A stretch of 64,000 nucleotides of DNA. Source: an uncultured Candidatus Saccharibacteria bacterium (GTDB taxonomy: Bacteria; Patescibacteriota; Saccharimonadia; Saccharimonadales; Saccharimonadaceae). The first letter of the stretch is position 1, and each line of letters starts with the position of its first letter. Positions 24,819-31,989 of this stretch are shown here, one piece after another. The DNA lies in assembly GCA_948648655.1 (NCBI GenBank), contig CAPKVJ010000004.1:1-64000 (forward strand), in the 5' to 3' direction. A program made the position numbers and the translations under genes. The notes under the pieces are model-generated. The model was given only the letters and a program-made list of their open reading frames with translations. It was not told the origin of the DNA and made no database searches.

Positions 24819-25568
24819 ATGGGAGTGCCTATGGCTGTAATTATTTTTTTAATTTTAATATTACTCGTCATTATTCTGCCGGGTGTGCGAATTATTAATC
24901 AATACGAGCGCGGGGTAGTATTGCGACTTGGGAAATATTCACGGACGCTAAGTCCAGGTTTCCGAGTGATAATTCCCTACCTTGACAAGATGACGAAGGT
25001 TGACGTGCGTACGACACCAATGGATATTCCAAAGCAGGAAGTGATTACAAAAGACAACGTCACGGTGAATGTCGATGCGGTAGTGTATGCGCGAGTGATT
25101 GACGCACAAAAGGCAGTGCTTGAGACGACGAATTATGCTTATGCGACGAGTACTTTTGCACAGACAGCGCTACGTGATGTGACAGGTAATTTTGACTTGG
25201 ATGAATTATTGTCGGAGCGCGACCGGATTTCTTCACAAATCCGAGAGATTGTCGATGCGCAGACAGATAAGTGGGGGATCGATATTGAAAGCGTAAAATT
25301 GCAGAATATTGAACTGCCGGCAGATATGAAACGGGCGATGGCAAAGCAGGCGGAGGCAGAGCGCGAGCGTCGAGCAGCGATTATTTCGGCAGAAGGCGAG
25401 AAGAGTGCAGCAAATGCAGTGGCGGAAGCGGCGCATATGCTGGCCCAGACTCCGGGCGGTCTGAATATTCGTACATTGCAAACCTTGGAGAAGATTAGCT
25501 CTGATCCGTCGCAGAAGACGGTGATTCTACTGCCAACTGATCTTACGGATCGTTTTGGCAAGCATTAA
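24819..25568 (+). CDS. SPFH/band 7 (stomatin-like) membrane protein
   Basis: 249 residues. An N-terminal hydrophobic helix (about 4-22) is followed by a band 7 domain opening INQYERGVVLRLGKYSRTLSPGF, with TTPMDIPKQEVITKDNV and ALRDVTGNFDLDELLSERD. A coiled-coil rich in Ala/Glu/Arg (KRAMAKQAEAERERRAAI) follows. Such proteins oligomerise in the membrane and organise microdomains or proteases. There is no NfeD partner nearby. TATAAT lies 12 nt before the ATG. Confidence 0.92.
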   Translation: MGVPMAVIIFLILILLVIILPGVRIINQYERGVVLRLGKYSRTLSPGFRVIIPYLDKMTKVDVRTTPMDIPKQEVITKDNVTVNVDAVVYARVIDAQKAVLETTNYAYATSTFAQTALRDVTGNFDLDELLSERDRISSQIREIVDAQTDKWGIDIESVKLQNIELPADMKRAMAKQAEAERERRAAIISAEGEKSAANAVAEAAHMLAQTPGGLNIRTLQTLEKISSDPSQKTVILLPTDLTDRFGKH

Positions 25569-25581
25569 AGGTGAGGTTACT

Positions 25582-25624
25582 GGAGCGTAATTTGCGAGTC
25601 TTGTAATTACGCTCCGAAGTTTTG
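25582..25624 (+). terminator. terminator after the SPFH gene
   Basis: GGAGCGTAATT and AATTACGCTCC arms followed by a T-rich run, just before the tRNA-Glu promoter. Confidence 0.8.
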
Positions 25625-25653
25625 TTGACTAATTCTGTAAGTTTTGTTAGAAT
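25625..25653 (+). promoter_or_regulatory. tRNA-Glu promoter
   Basis: TTGACT (25625-25630), 17 nt, TAGAAT (25648-25653). The predicted start is at or next to the first tRNA base. Confidence 0.85.
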
Positions 25654-25660
25654 AGTGGCG

Positions 25661-25736
25661 TGGCCTCTTAGTATAACGGTTAGTACACCGGGTTTTCATC
25701 CCGGCAACGCGGGTTCGATTCCCGCAGAGGTCACCA
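25661..25736 (+). tRNA. tRNA-Glu (TTC)
   Basis: Acceptor TGGCCTC/GAGGTCA, anticodon stem CCGGG/CCCGG with loop TTTTCAT giving TTC, T-arm GCGGG/CCCGC with TTCGATT. CCA is encoded. A short GCC-TTCG-GGC hairpin with T7 at about 25750-25770 is the likely terminator. Confidence 0.96.
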
Positions 25737-25798
25737 TACTATCAGAATTGTTGCCTTCGGGCGCTTTTTTTGTTTTTCTGGTTTCCTGCTTTGTTATC

Positions 25799-26013
25799 TC
25801 TATCCTCCTACTACCTATACTCTAACTAGCTAGGCAGCGGAGGGGGAAGCCGTAATACCTATTGAGATTTGCCGATGGTCTAATAGTATTATCTGCAAAG
25901 TCTAGATAATAAGCAAAATTTGCATTAGTACCAGTAGAGATGGACCAATATTCACTATTTTGACCAGAGCCTCTTACTGTAGCATAGTCAGTCATATGCC
26001 CGCTGCGCACAAA
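25799..26013 (-). pseudogene. FISUMP 3'-end cassette 3 (silent copy)
   Basis: Same 5' block (26000-26013) and 3' block (25799-25849) as the other copies. The core encodes EYWSISTG...AYYLDFAD and RYYGFPLRCLAS, about 63 residues from FVRSG. It ends about 60 nt after tRNA-Glu. Its 5' end faces cassette 4 across only 33 bp. No start codon with a ribosome site precedes it. Confidence 0.82.
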
Positions 26014-26046
26014 AAGACAGTGAATTTTGCCGAAGCCCCACTTTAC

Positions 26047-26263
26047 TTTGTGCGCAGCGGGGTAGCTAGTGTACTCGGCAAACAAGCTACAGGATTAGGG
26101 CATGGCGGCGACTATTGGTCTTCTATGGCTGATACCAGTATCAATAATGTCTACAATTTTCTTTTTAATCAAGCCGTTAACCCCAGCTTTCCTAGTTTAA
26201 GGTATAATACTGGTCTCCCCCTCCGCTGCCTAGCTAGTTAGAGTATAGGTAGTAGGAGAAGGA
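26047..26263 (+). pseudogene. FISUMP 3'-end cassette 4 (silent copy)
   Basis: 5' block 26047-26060. The core encodes DYWSSMADT...NFLFNQ and YNTGLPLRCLAS, about 64 residues, then the 3' block to about 26263. This copy differs in the last variable codons (GLPLRC for GFPLRC), and its 3' block diverges after GTAGTAGGAG. Confidence 0.82.
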
Positions 26264-26285
26264 TGGAGAGGGTTAAGGATATTAC

Positions 26286-26313
26286 AAAAAAATAAGACCC
26301 ACAAGGTCCTATT
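26286..26313 (-). terminator. tRNA-Arg terminator
   Basis: On the minus strand, AATAGGACC and GGTCTTATT arms are followed by T7. Confidence 0.75.
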
Positions 26314-26331
26314 CAGCACTTACGCGCCAGG

Positions 26332-26406
26332 TGGTAGCGCCAGCTGGAATCGAACCAGCATTGTAGACTTAGAGGGTCTATGTCCTATCCGTTGAACGAT
26401 GGCGCC
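26332..26406 (-). tRNA. tRNA-Arg (TCT) with C33
   Basis: Acceptor GGCGCCA/TGGCGCT (a G1-T72 wobble), D-arm GTTC..GGAC, anticodon stem TAGAC/GTCTA, loop CCTCTAA giving TCT, T-arm GCTGG/CCAGC. CCA is encoded. Position 33 reads C instead of the near-universal T. The promoter on the minus strand is TTGCTT, 17 nt, TATAAT just upstream. Confidence 0.9.
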
Positions 26407-26486
26407 CCACGCCTATATTATAGCAATATTCCTGCAAGCAAGCAAATCATTGTACACCTAGTGGTGTTGATGCCACTCAAAAAGTC

Positions 26487-26702
26487 TTTGTGCGCAGCGG
26501 TAGAATTAGTATAGATAGTAGTCGGCTGGATAGTCCTGGACAAGTATGTCGCTCTTGGTCCTCGATGTCCAACTCAAGTAGTTTTGGAGCTTATCATTTA
26601 TACTTTGGTGGTGGTAGCATTGACTCGTCGGGCAGCAGTGGTCGTTATGGTGCCTTCCCCCTCCGCTGCCTAGCTAGTTAGAGTATAGGTAGTAGGAGGA
26701 GG
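26487..26702 (+). pseudogene. FISUMP 3'-end cassette 5 (silent copy)
   Basis: 5' block 26487-26500. The core encodes RSWSSMSN...AYHLYFGGG and RYGAFPLRCLAS, about 64 residues, then the 3' block to about 26700. The block runs straight into the terminator hairpin of the 26755 gene (26703-26731). No start signal precedes it. Confidence 0.82.
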
Positions 26703-26731
26703 AAACCCCCGCCGATTCTTGGCAGGGGTGG
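26703..26731 (-). terminator. terminator of the DapB-like gene
   Basis: ACCCCTGCC/GGCGGGGGT arms on the minus strand followed by TTTCC. It abuts the 3' block of cassette 5. Confidence 0.65.
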
Positions 26732-26754
26732 TCCATTAGTCACTCACTATCTGA

Positions 26755-27342
26755 TTAGCTAGCGAGAAGTTGGTCGAGTCTATCGCTGTAGTTACCCGGA
26801 GTTGAAACATTAGCTATTTTAGAAGCGATTTCTAATATGGCGTACGCTGCTTTTTCGTAGCCCGACATAGGCGTGTCTGCGCTAATGTATTGAGCGAAAT
26901 CTATACTTCTAAAAATTGGGATTCGGCGCGAAGCCGAGCAAAGTGCAACGCAATCCCTAAAATCAAGGTCAGACGTCCCGTCAACAAGCGGAACGTCTTT
27001 GCGGACCGCAAAACTCAATATTTCGCTAAAGTTATTTGCACGTGAGGTATCAACCACGACATCAAAGTTCGTATAGTCTACGAATACGTTGTGCAATTCC
27101 GCATAATCATGCCATTCTATACCGGGAAAACCAGTTTGCTCAGAGCAATTTTGGGTATGGCGCAGAAAATTCTTACGCGTGACGCCAGCGACAATATTTA
27201 CATTCGGGAAAAATTGTGTCATTTTGTACGCTTCACGCCCGAGTTTCCCCGTCAAGCCGCTCCAAAGCAGTCTAATTACCTTGTTGCTCTCGGCGCTATT
27301 CTCAACCTTGCTTACCTTCGTAATATTGATGTCTCCATTCAT
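26755..27342 (-). CDS. DapB N-terminal-like NAD(P)-binding protein
   Basis: 195 residues from the ATG at 27342, which has a perfect AAAGGAGG site 8 nt upstream. A longer frame to 27378 has none. The opening IRLLWSGLTGKLGREAYKM, the VNIVAGVTR strand and the FDVVVDTSRANNFSEILSFA and VPLVDGTSDLD strands follow the order of the dihydrodipicolinate reductase Rossmann domain (GxxGxxG, FT-like, GTTG). The C-terminal catalytic domain of DapB with its HHxxKxDxPSGTA motif is absent. It may be a stand-alone nucleotide-binding domain. No other lysine-pathway gene is nearby. It is an accessory module with promoter, leader and terminator of its own. Confidence 0.6.
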   Translation of the reverse strand: MNGDINITKVSKVENSAESNKVIRLLWSGLTGKLGREAYKMTQFFPNVNIVAGVTRKNFLRHTQNCSEQTGFPGIEWHDYAELHNVFVDYTNFDVVVDTSRANNFSEILSFAVRKDVPLVDGTSDLDFRDCVALCSASRRIPIFRSIDFAQYISADTPMSGYEKAAYAILEIASKIANVSTPGNYSDRLDQLLAS

Positions 27343-27398
27343 ATACTCATCCTCCTTTACAATATTCTTGGGAATCAAAAACGTTGGTACTATTTACC

Positions 27399-27427
27399 AT
27401 TGTATCACAGATTATCTATTTTGTCAA
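27399..27427 (-). promoter_or_regulatory. promoter of the DapB-like gene
   Basis: Minus-strand TTGACA (27422-27427), 17 nt ending TGTGA, TACAAT (27399-27404). The transcript begins with the hairpin TGGTA-AATAG-TACCA. Confidence 0.85.
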
Positions 27428-27447
27428 TAGTTAGTGAGTATTCGTAG

Positions 27448-28248
27448 CTATTTTACCAGTTTATAATAGATGGATGGGGCGAATCTAACAGGGGCGAGAA
27501 GCTTTTGAGCACCTTTTTCGAAACGGATGAGATTTTTGGTACCAAAAATCTGCTTTAACTTGGCACTACGGAAGTTAGATACAGACAAAACTTCATCGAT
27601 TTGGAAGCCGGATTTCTTAAAAACTCCTTCAATATATTTCGGATGATAATTATAAAATCCATCAGCGTCGATCTCTTTGAGGTGAATAGGCTCGAGACTA
27701 AATGGATTAGCATCGGTTTTTTTCGTCCAGTAGCGGACCATGCGCGGCAAGGTGCGCTTATTAGCGACTTCAATCACAGCGACGCCACCTGGCTTCAAGA
27801 TACGATATAGTTCATCGGAAACTTTTTGCATGTCTTTGAAATGGTGCGTGGCGCGAACCATCATCAAACCGTCAAAGCTATTATCTTTGAATGGCAAAGC
27901 ATAAATATCGCCAGCTTTGGTTTTGATTTTGTCGCCATAGAGATCTTTGGCCTGCTTGAGTTCAGTTTTAGAATAGTCAAAGACCGTCGCAGTCTTTGCA
28001 CGAGGAATATACTCGTCGGCAAGACGACCATAACCACCAGCAATATCTACAAACTCGTCCATATCATTCGGCAATAGACGGCGGATTGCCATGCGGTCGG
28101 CCATATCTTCGTATTTGCGATCGGCGTCTTCCCAAAAAATCTTTTTATAATCATAGCCATTATAGTCGGAAACGACTTTTGGCTGGTCATCTTTCTTCGG
28201 CTGGCTCGGCTTGACGGAACCAGACTTTTTCGCAGTTTTTTCTACCAT
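27448..28248 (-). CDS. SAM-dependent methyltransferase (Methyltransf_11 type)
   Basis: 266 residues. After a Lys-rich N-terminus the Rossmann core has FVDIAGGYGRLADEYIP (motif I), ATVFDYSKTELKQAK, TKAGDIYALPFKDNSFDGLMMVRATHH and LKPGGVAVIEVANK. Substrate unknown; the UbiE/menaquinone, lipid and small-molecule enzymes share this order. TATAAT ends 10 nt before the ATG. Confidence 0.88.
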   Translation of the reverse strand: MVEKTAKKSGSVKPSQPKKDDQPKVVSDYNGYDYKKIFWEDADRKYEDMADRMAIRRLLPNDMDEFVDIAGGYGRLADEYIPRAKTATVFDYSKTELKQAKDLYGDKIKTKAGDIYALPFKDNSFDGLMMVRATHHFKDMQKVSDELYRILKPGGVAVIEVANKRTLPRMVRYWTKKTDANPFSLEPIHLKEIDADGFYNYHPKYIEGVFKKSGFQIDEVLSVSNFRSAKLKQIFGTKNLIRFEKGAQKLLAPVRFAPSIYYKLVK

Positions 28249-28277
28249 AATTATGCCTATTATAACATGACGATGTA

Positions 28278-28655
28278 CTATCGGTGAAGTTTTGACCTTG
28301 CCGAAGTGAGGCGATAGCTTAAATCAATGAGAGTTTTGAGTTCGGACTCGTCGCATGAGCCGTCGAGCAAAATTGTAATCCAATGACGCTTGTTTATATG
28401 GTAAGCGGGAAGGATGCCGGGATGAGTAATGGCTTCGTCAATGAGATCGGGGTCAAATTTTAGATTAATGAAATCAACATCGCCGGGCTTGTTGAGGTTT
28501 AAAGTCTTATATCTGACATTAGCAATAAGTGCAAACCATTTACGGTTGTCGGCGTGACGAAAAACGGTATAATCTGGAGTATCCGCCCAAGGGTAATCTT
28601 GGATGATGCTACCAAAATTGGCATGAATGAAATCTTCGGTTGCGCGACGGTTCAT
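28278..28655 (-). CDS. MmcQ/YjbR family protein
   Basis: 125 residues. DYPWADTPDYTVFRHADNRKWFALIANV and the C-terminal HWITILLDGS match the CyaY-like YjbR fold, a small DNA-binding-type domain of unknown role. TATAAT ends 8 nt before the ATG, so it is probably leaderless. Confidence 0.85.
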   Translation of the reverse strand: MNRRATEDFIHANFGSIIQDYPWADTPDYTVFRHADNRKWFALIANVRYKTLNLNKPGDVDFINLKFDPDLIDEAITHPGILPAYHINKRHWITILLDGSCDESELKTLIDLSYRLTSARSKLHR

Positions 28656-28685
28656 TACGTACGATTATATAGCAAAACCAAAAGC

Positions 28686-28865
28686 CTATGAAGCGAAATA
28701 CCAAATACAAATTGCAACAAAACCACCGAACAATATAAGCGAAATAATGAAACAAACCACAATGACAGCAAAAGCCCCATTGCTGACTTCCCGATTAGGA
28801 TGCTTGGTAGCGTCTTTGCCCATCTCGTAGAGCCAGTATGGATCGAAGGGAGAGTTGTTTGACAT
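28686..28865 (-). CDS. 59-residue membrane protein (element A copy)
   Basis: Too short for most gene callers. NNSPFDPYWLYEMGKDATKHP opens a soluble N-terminus of about 30 residues, followed by one membrane helix rich in Ile/Phe (about 32-56). It is clearly homologous to the copy at 31798-31977 (same length; matching YEMGKDA.KHP and NGAFA). The 5' flank is also similar for about 35 nt. Function unknown. Confidence 0.7.
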   Translation of the reverse strand: MSNNSPFDPYWLYEMGKDATKHPNREVSNGAFAVIVVCFIISLILFGGFVAICIWYFAS

Positions 28866-28943
28866 CTTGTTCTTATTTTACATTAAATGATTTGAGAGTA
28901 GAAGTGTCGAGAATAAAATTGGAGTTATGACGTGAAGTTTATT

Positions 28944-29167
28944 AAAATAAGACCACCGCTCTCTGTAAACCTGAGTTTGATGGTCTTATTTCTGTGGGTA
29001 AAACTCAACATTTTGTGAATGGTGAAGCAGAACACAGTTTTCTAGAAACCCCGAAAATGGTAGCAAAAGTGCTTTATGACAATACGAACCACATACATTA
29101 TGTATTGCCAACGATTAAGCAACACGACATGATTGCTATTATGTCAAAAGTTGACTATATACTATAA
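28944..29167 (+). pseudogene. serine recombinase 3' end, composite remnant
   Basis: Open frame with no start that begins NKTTAL and reaches VNGE. It is homologous base by base to the end of the intact recombinase (82 nt aligned without gaps, 8 mismatches by my count, against 36200-36281). After the core GTGAATGGTGA it continues for 46 more codons to a stop at 29165-29167, encoding AEHSFLETPK...MSKVDYIL. A strong hairpin follows at 29169-29208. I read the first part as element A and the last 46 codons as the native tail of element B's recombinase. Confidence 0.75.
29015..29025. other. left attachment core
   Basis: GTGAATGGTGA. Homology with the right end stops exactly after this point. Confidence 0.6.
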
Positions 29168-29168
29168 A

Positions 29169-29208
29169 AATAGGAGTGTTCTGGTGATTATTTAAGAATA
29201 CTCCTATT
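29169..29208 (+). terminator. terminator after the native recombinase tail
   Basis: AATAGGAGTGTTC and GAATACTCCTATT arms, starting 2 nt after the stop. In the excised circle it would end the recombinase transcript. Confidence 0.7.
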
Positions 29209-29339
29209 GTCACAACTATCTACCAGTAGAGACTAGAAACTAACTATAAATAACTAACCAAGGGCAATGGGAAAACTAGTAGTAGAGAACAAAACACCAT
29301 TTTGGGAAAAATTAGTGTAGAGTGAGAACCATTATATTT

Positions 29340-30134
29340 CTACATTAAGTATCGGTCCAGTATCGAGCGCCCCCAAACTATGCCCGATTGTGTATCTAGA
29401 ATATTATTTGCACTAGTATTATCATTTTGATCGTTTCTTAATATTTCTCCACCCCCAACTAATCTTCCAGAATATATACCTACAAAACATCTTGCTTGAC
29501 TGCCGTTCCATATCATATTCCCGTGAACATCAGTATACATCCCATTCTTAATCATTACCACTGGAGAGCCGGACATTCCTTGCTTCGTTGTAGCATCAAC
29601 TAGGAAGCAATCTGTTCCAGCGTAAAGTGGTCTTCGTGGGTTCGAGGCAATAACGCCGTGTTTTAAAATCGGTGCAACATAATCGCTTGAGCTTCGTCTC
29701 CCGAATGGATAACCAACTATGTATACATCTTCACCAGTAATTAATGGGAGCTCCGCATTACTAAAACTGTTTACATCAATCCAACCTTCTTCTTGCAGTA
29801 ATTGATATTGTGTAGTAGAGAGTGGTATAGCAGCAACATCGGTATCATCTCCACACTCTATCCAATTGGTCCCAGTATTTGGTAAAATATTAATTTCCAA
29901 TAATGTTTCTCTCCCATTACGCTTTGGTATGGAAATATGGGTAGGTAGTTTAATTGGACAAGGAGAATTAACATGCATCCCATTTTTTACTTCTTTACCA
30001 CTATAAACGTGCCAATTTGAGATCAGGTGTTGACCGAATAGAAAACCAGTTGCTGATGCTAATACTTCAGTGTTAGCATCAGCTTTATAAAGTGGCTCTA
30101 AATAGATACCAAGATTCTCGAAACAATCTCCCAT
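29340..30134 (-). CDS. trypsin-like serine protease
   Basis: 264 residues. The catalytic triad is visible: H42 in ISNWHVYSG, D99 in DDTDVAAIPL and S188 in KQGMSGSPVV. The chymotrypsin-fold barrel fills the whole protein, with GYPFGRR before the nucleophile. No signal peptide or membrane helix, so it should act in the cytoplasm. TATAAT ends 7 nt before the ATG, so it is probably leaderless. It is cargo of the mobile element and divergent from the two-TM protein. Stand-alone trypsin-like domains are common partners in anti-phage systems; a role here is inference. Confidence 0.85.
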   Translation of the reverse strand: MGDCFENLGIYLEPLYKADANTEVLASATGFLFGQHLISNWHVYSGKEVKNGMHVNSPCPIKLPTHISIPKRNGRETLLEINILPNTGTNWIECGDDTDVAAIPLSTTQYQLLQEEGWIDVNSFSNAELPLITGEDVYIVGYPFGRRSSSDYVAPILKHGVIASNPRRPLYAGTDCFLVDATTKQGMSGSPVVMIKNGMYTDVHGNMIWNGSQARCFVGIYSGRLVGGGEILRNDQNDNTSANNILDTQSGIVWGRSILDRYLM

Positions 30135-30317
30135 TACAGTTATTATAGCATAAAACTAATACCCCTCCCCCTATATTTTGATAACCACCCTAAGTTCTTA
30201 CTTTGGAACCATGCTGAAAGGTTTAGTTTTTACTACGTCTCCTTTTGGCGACTGAAGACTGGCATAAGCAATTTGACAAAGAATGATAATTATTTCTTTT
30301 TGTGGTATACTAACACC

Positions 30318-31061
30318 ATGGATAGTATAGTTGAGTTTCTTAAGAGGCGAGCCACTTCTACTTTCTTGGTGTCATATACGGCTTTTTGGCTAATGTATCA
30401 CTGGGAGGGGTTTGCGACATTATTCGCTACTAGCCAAGAATACATCATGTCGCAATACGATATGCTTAAAAACGAATACTTGGCAAAATACTTTTTTGGA
30501 CTCATACGACTAGAAGACTGGGATTGGGGTATTTTCATATGGAAAGCACTAGGATACTTAATACCAGCAATATTAGCGTATGTCTATGTTTGGTGGCTAC
30601 CAAAATGGGTCTTGAATCCATGCTACAGAAAAGAGGTATATTATAAGATTGAAAGAAGGATTATTAAAAACGAAGCGGAGAGGCGGCTTAACGAGTCGGA
30701 AACACAAAAAGTCGAATCCAAGAGAGAACTATTGCAAAAACAAGAGGAAGTTAATAATATTAGCCCTGAAGAGGAGTGGAAATTAAGCTTTGAGGAATGT
30801 CAGTCCAAAAATGGTGTTTTGTTGATGGATACGCTTAATGAGCTCAAAGAGGTTGTTTATAATAACTCAGGCTATCTTAAAGATATTGATAGTGGTCATA
30901 ACATAATGACCAGCGAGGAGCTTATGCTATGCGACACATACGAATTAATTAAGTTTGAAAGAAATAAGACAACCGGCAAAGTTAACGGCTATATTTCTCT
31001 AACCGAAAAAGGTAGATTTTTCTTAAAAGAAGGAGCTGAGTTCTCTCCTTCTGATGAGTGA
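30318..31061 (+). CDS. two-TM coiled-coil protein of unknown function
   Basis: 247 residues from the ATG at 30318, because TATACT ends 6 nt before it. A 15-residue longer frame would include that promoter. Two hydrophobic helices (about 16-34 and 76-95) enclose a 40-residue loop, then a charged coiled coil (about 110-160), then a winged-helix-like end with EELMLCDTYELI and NGYISLTEKGRFFL. No family recognised. It is cargo of the mobile element, facing the protease gene across a 183-nt shared upstream region. Confidence 0.6.
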   Translation: MDSIVEFLKRRATSTFLVSYTAFWLMYHWEGFATLFATSQEYIMSQYDMLKNEYLAKYFFGLIRLEDWDWGIFIWKALGYLIPAILAYVYVWWLPKWVLNPCYRKEVYYKIERRIIKNEAERRLNESETQKVESKRELLQKQEEVNNISPEEEWKLSFEECQSKNGVLLMDTLNELKEVVYNNSGYLKDIDSGHNIMTSEELMLCDTYELIKFERNKTTGKVNGYISLTEKGRFFLKEGAEFSPSDE

Positions 31062-31244
31062 ACCCAATTTTCCCACATTTTCTTAAACATTCAGGGTTTC
31101 TGTATAGGAAAACTCTCTTTACTGATTTGTGGCATAAGTATAGGAAATACTGGGGTTGAGTAAGGTTTGGCTGGGTTAGCGTTTGGTGAGTTCGGGTTTT
31201 TGCCAAAAAATGCTTTTGGCCTTTGGTGATATAGTGAAAGCATT

Positions 31245-31808
31245 ATGGCACGACCTAGCAAATACACTCCCGAACTCACCAAACGCATCAAGCAATACAT
31301 CTCCGATGGGCTGACTGTGCGTGATGCTTGTTATGGAGTTGGAATATCAGAAGATACATTTTGTCGTTGGCGCAGAGAAAAGCCTGAGTTTGCTAAGCTA
31401 GTGCAAGAAGCGACCGAGGCCCAATGTTGGAGTAGTGCTGGTTTAGCACGCACGAGTGAATACCGACGCTATCAGAGGCGGCTAAAACGTTCTCAGACAC
31501 AACCGGAAAGCCAAAAAGGCTCAGATACTCACCTCTGCACAGAAAATGCCCTTATAACGGCTCTAAAAGCCCCACAGGGCTATTCTAGCAGTAGCGACTT
31601 AGTCTCATCTAGCTTTGGTGCGAAGCTAGAAACTAGAACTGGTCCACCGACTAATGATTTTGGTGAGCTAGTGTGCTGTGATGCCTACTATAATCCAAAG
31701 ACCAACAAAGTAGAGTGGGTAGAGCGAGAAACATATGGCAGACCGATATTCCATCGTTGTAGCGTGGAGAAGTGGCAGGAGCGAATGATAGCTAAGGCTA
31801 TGTGGTAA
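31245..31808 (+). CDS. terminase-small-subunit-like helix-turn-helix protein
   Basis: 187 residues. The first 55 residues are a homeodomain-like HTH (RPSKYTPELTKRIKQYI, then VRDACYGVGISEDTFCRW) as in phage terminase small subunits and related DNA-binding proteins. The rest is Ser/Thr-rich, ending in a more ordered CDAYYNPKTNKVEWVERETYG domain. No large terminase or capsid gene is present, so a regulatory or excision role is more likely than packaging. TATAGT lies 9 nt before the ATG. Its end overlaps the opposite-strand membrane-protein gene by 11 nt. Confidence 0.7.
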   Translation: MARPSKYTPELTKRIKQYISDGLTVRDACYGVGISEDTFCRWRREKPEFAKLVQEATEAQCWSSAGLARTSEYRRYQRRLKRSQTQPESQKGSDTHLCTENALITALKAPQGYSSSSDLVSSSFGAKLETRTGPPTNDFGELVCCDAYYNPKTNKVEWVERETYGRPIFHRCSVEKWQERMIAKAMW

Positions 31809-31977
31809 AAATACAAACACAGACTGCAACGCCAATACCAAACAAGATAAGTCCAATAATTAGGCAAAACACAAGCATGGCAAAAGCCCCATTACCGATT
31901 TTCTGATGGGGGTGCTTGGCAGCATCTTTACCCATCTCGTAATACCACCAAGGCGAAAAAGGAGAGTCATTTGTCAT
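31798..31977 (-). CDS. 59-residue membrane protein, third gene of the R-M-like operon
   Basis: Starts 12 nt after the nuclease gene on the same strand. The soluble part contains DSPFSPWWYYEMGKDAAKHP, and one membrane helix follows (about 32-56). The homologous copy at 28686-28865 shows that it is a conserved part of this element type. Function unknown; a membrane partner or effector is possible. Confidence 0.72.
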   Translation of the reverse strand: MTNDSPFSPWWYYEMGKDAAKHPHQKIGNGAFAMLVFCLIIGLILFGIGVAVCVCIFTT

Positions 31978-31989
31978 CTTATCTCTATT

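Larger units (their letters stand above)
28686..29025. mobile_element. eroded sibling of the tRNA-Lys element (element A remnant)
   Basis: Keeps, in order, a homologue of the element's 59-residue membrane protein, the last few codons of a DUF262-like gene (CTCAAATCA near 28893-28905) and then, after a deletion junction at about 28944, the 3' end of a recombinase gene up to the core GTGAATGGTGA (29015-29025). The intact neighbour carries the same three items in the same order. Confidence 0.65.

Noticed and set aside
28944..29025. Simple attL/attR duplication created by one integration
   Set aside because: Serine integrases duplicate only a short core. The 82 nt with scattered differences are homologous gene ends, so two related elements are needed.
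31245..31808. Prophage call based on the terminase-like helix-turn-helix protein
   Set aside because: No large terminase, portal, capsid, tail or lysis gene is present. The element is better described as a small serine-recombinase island.
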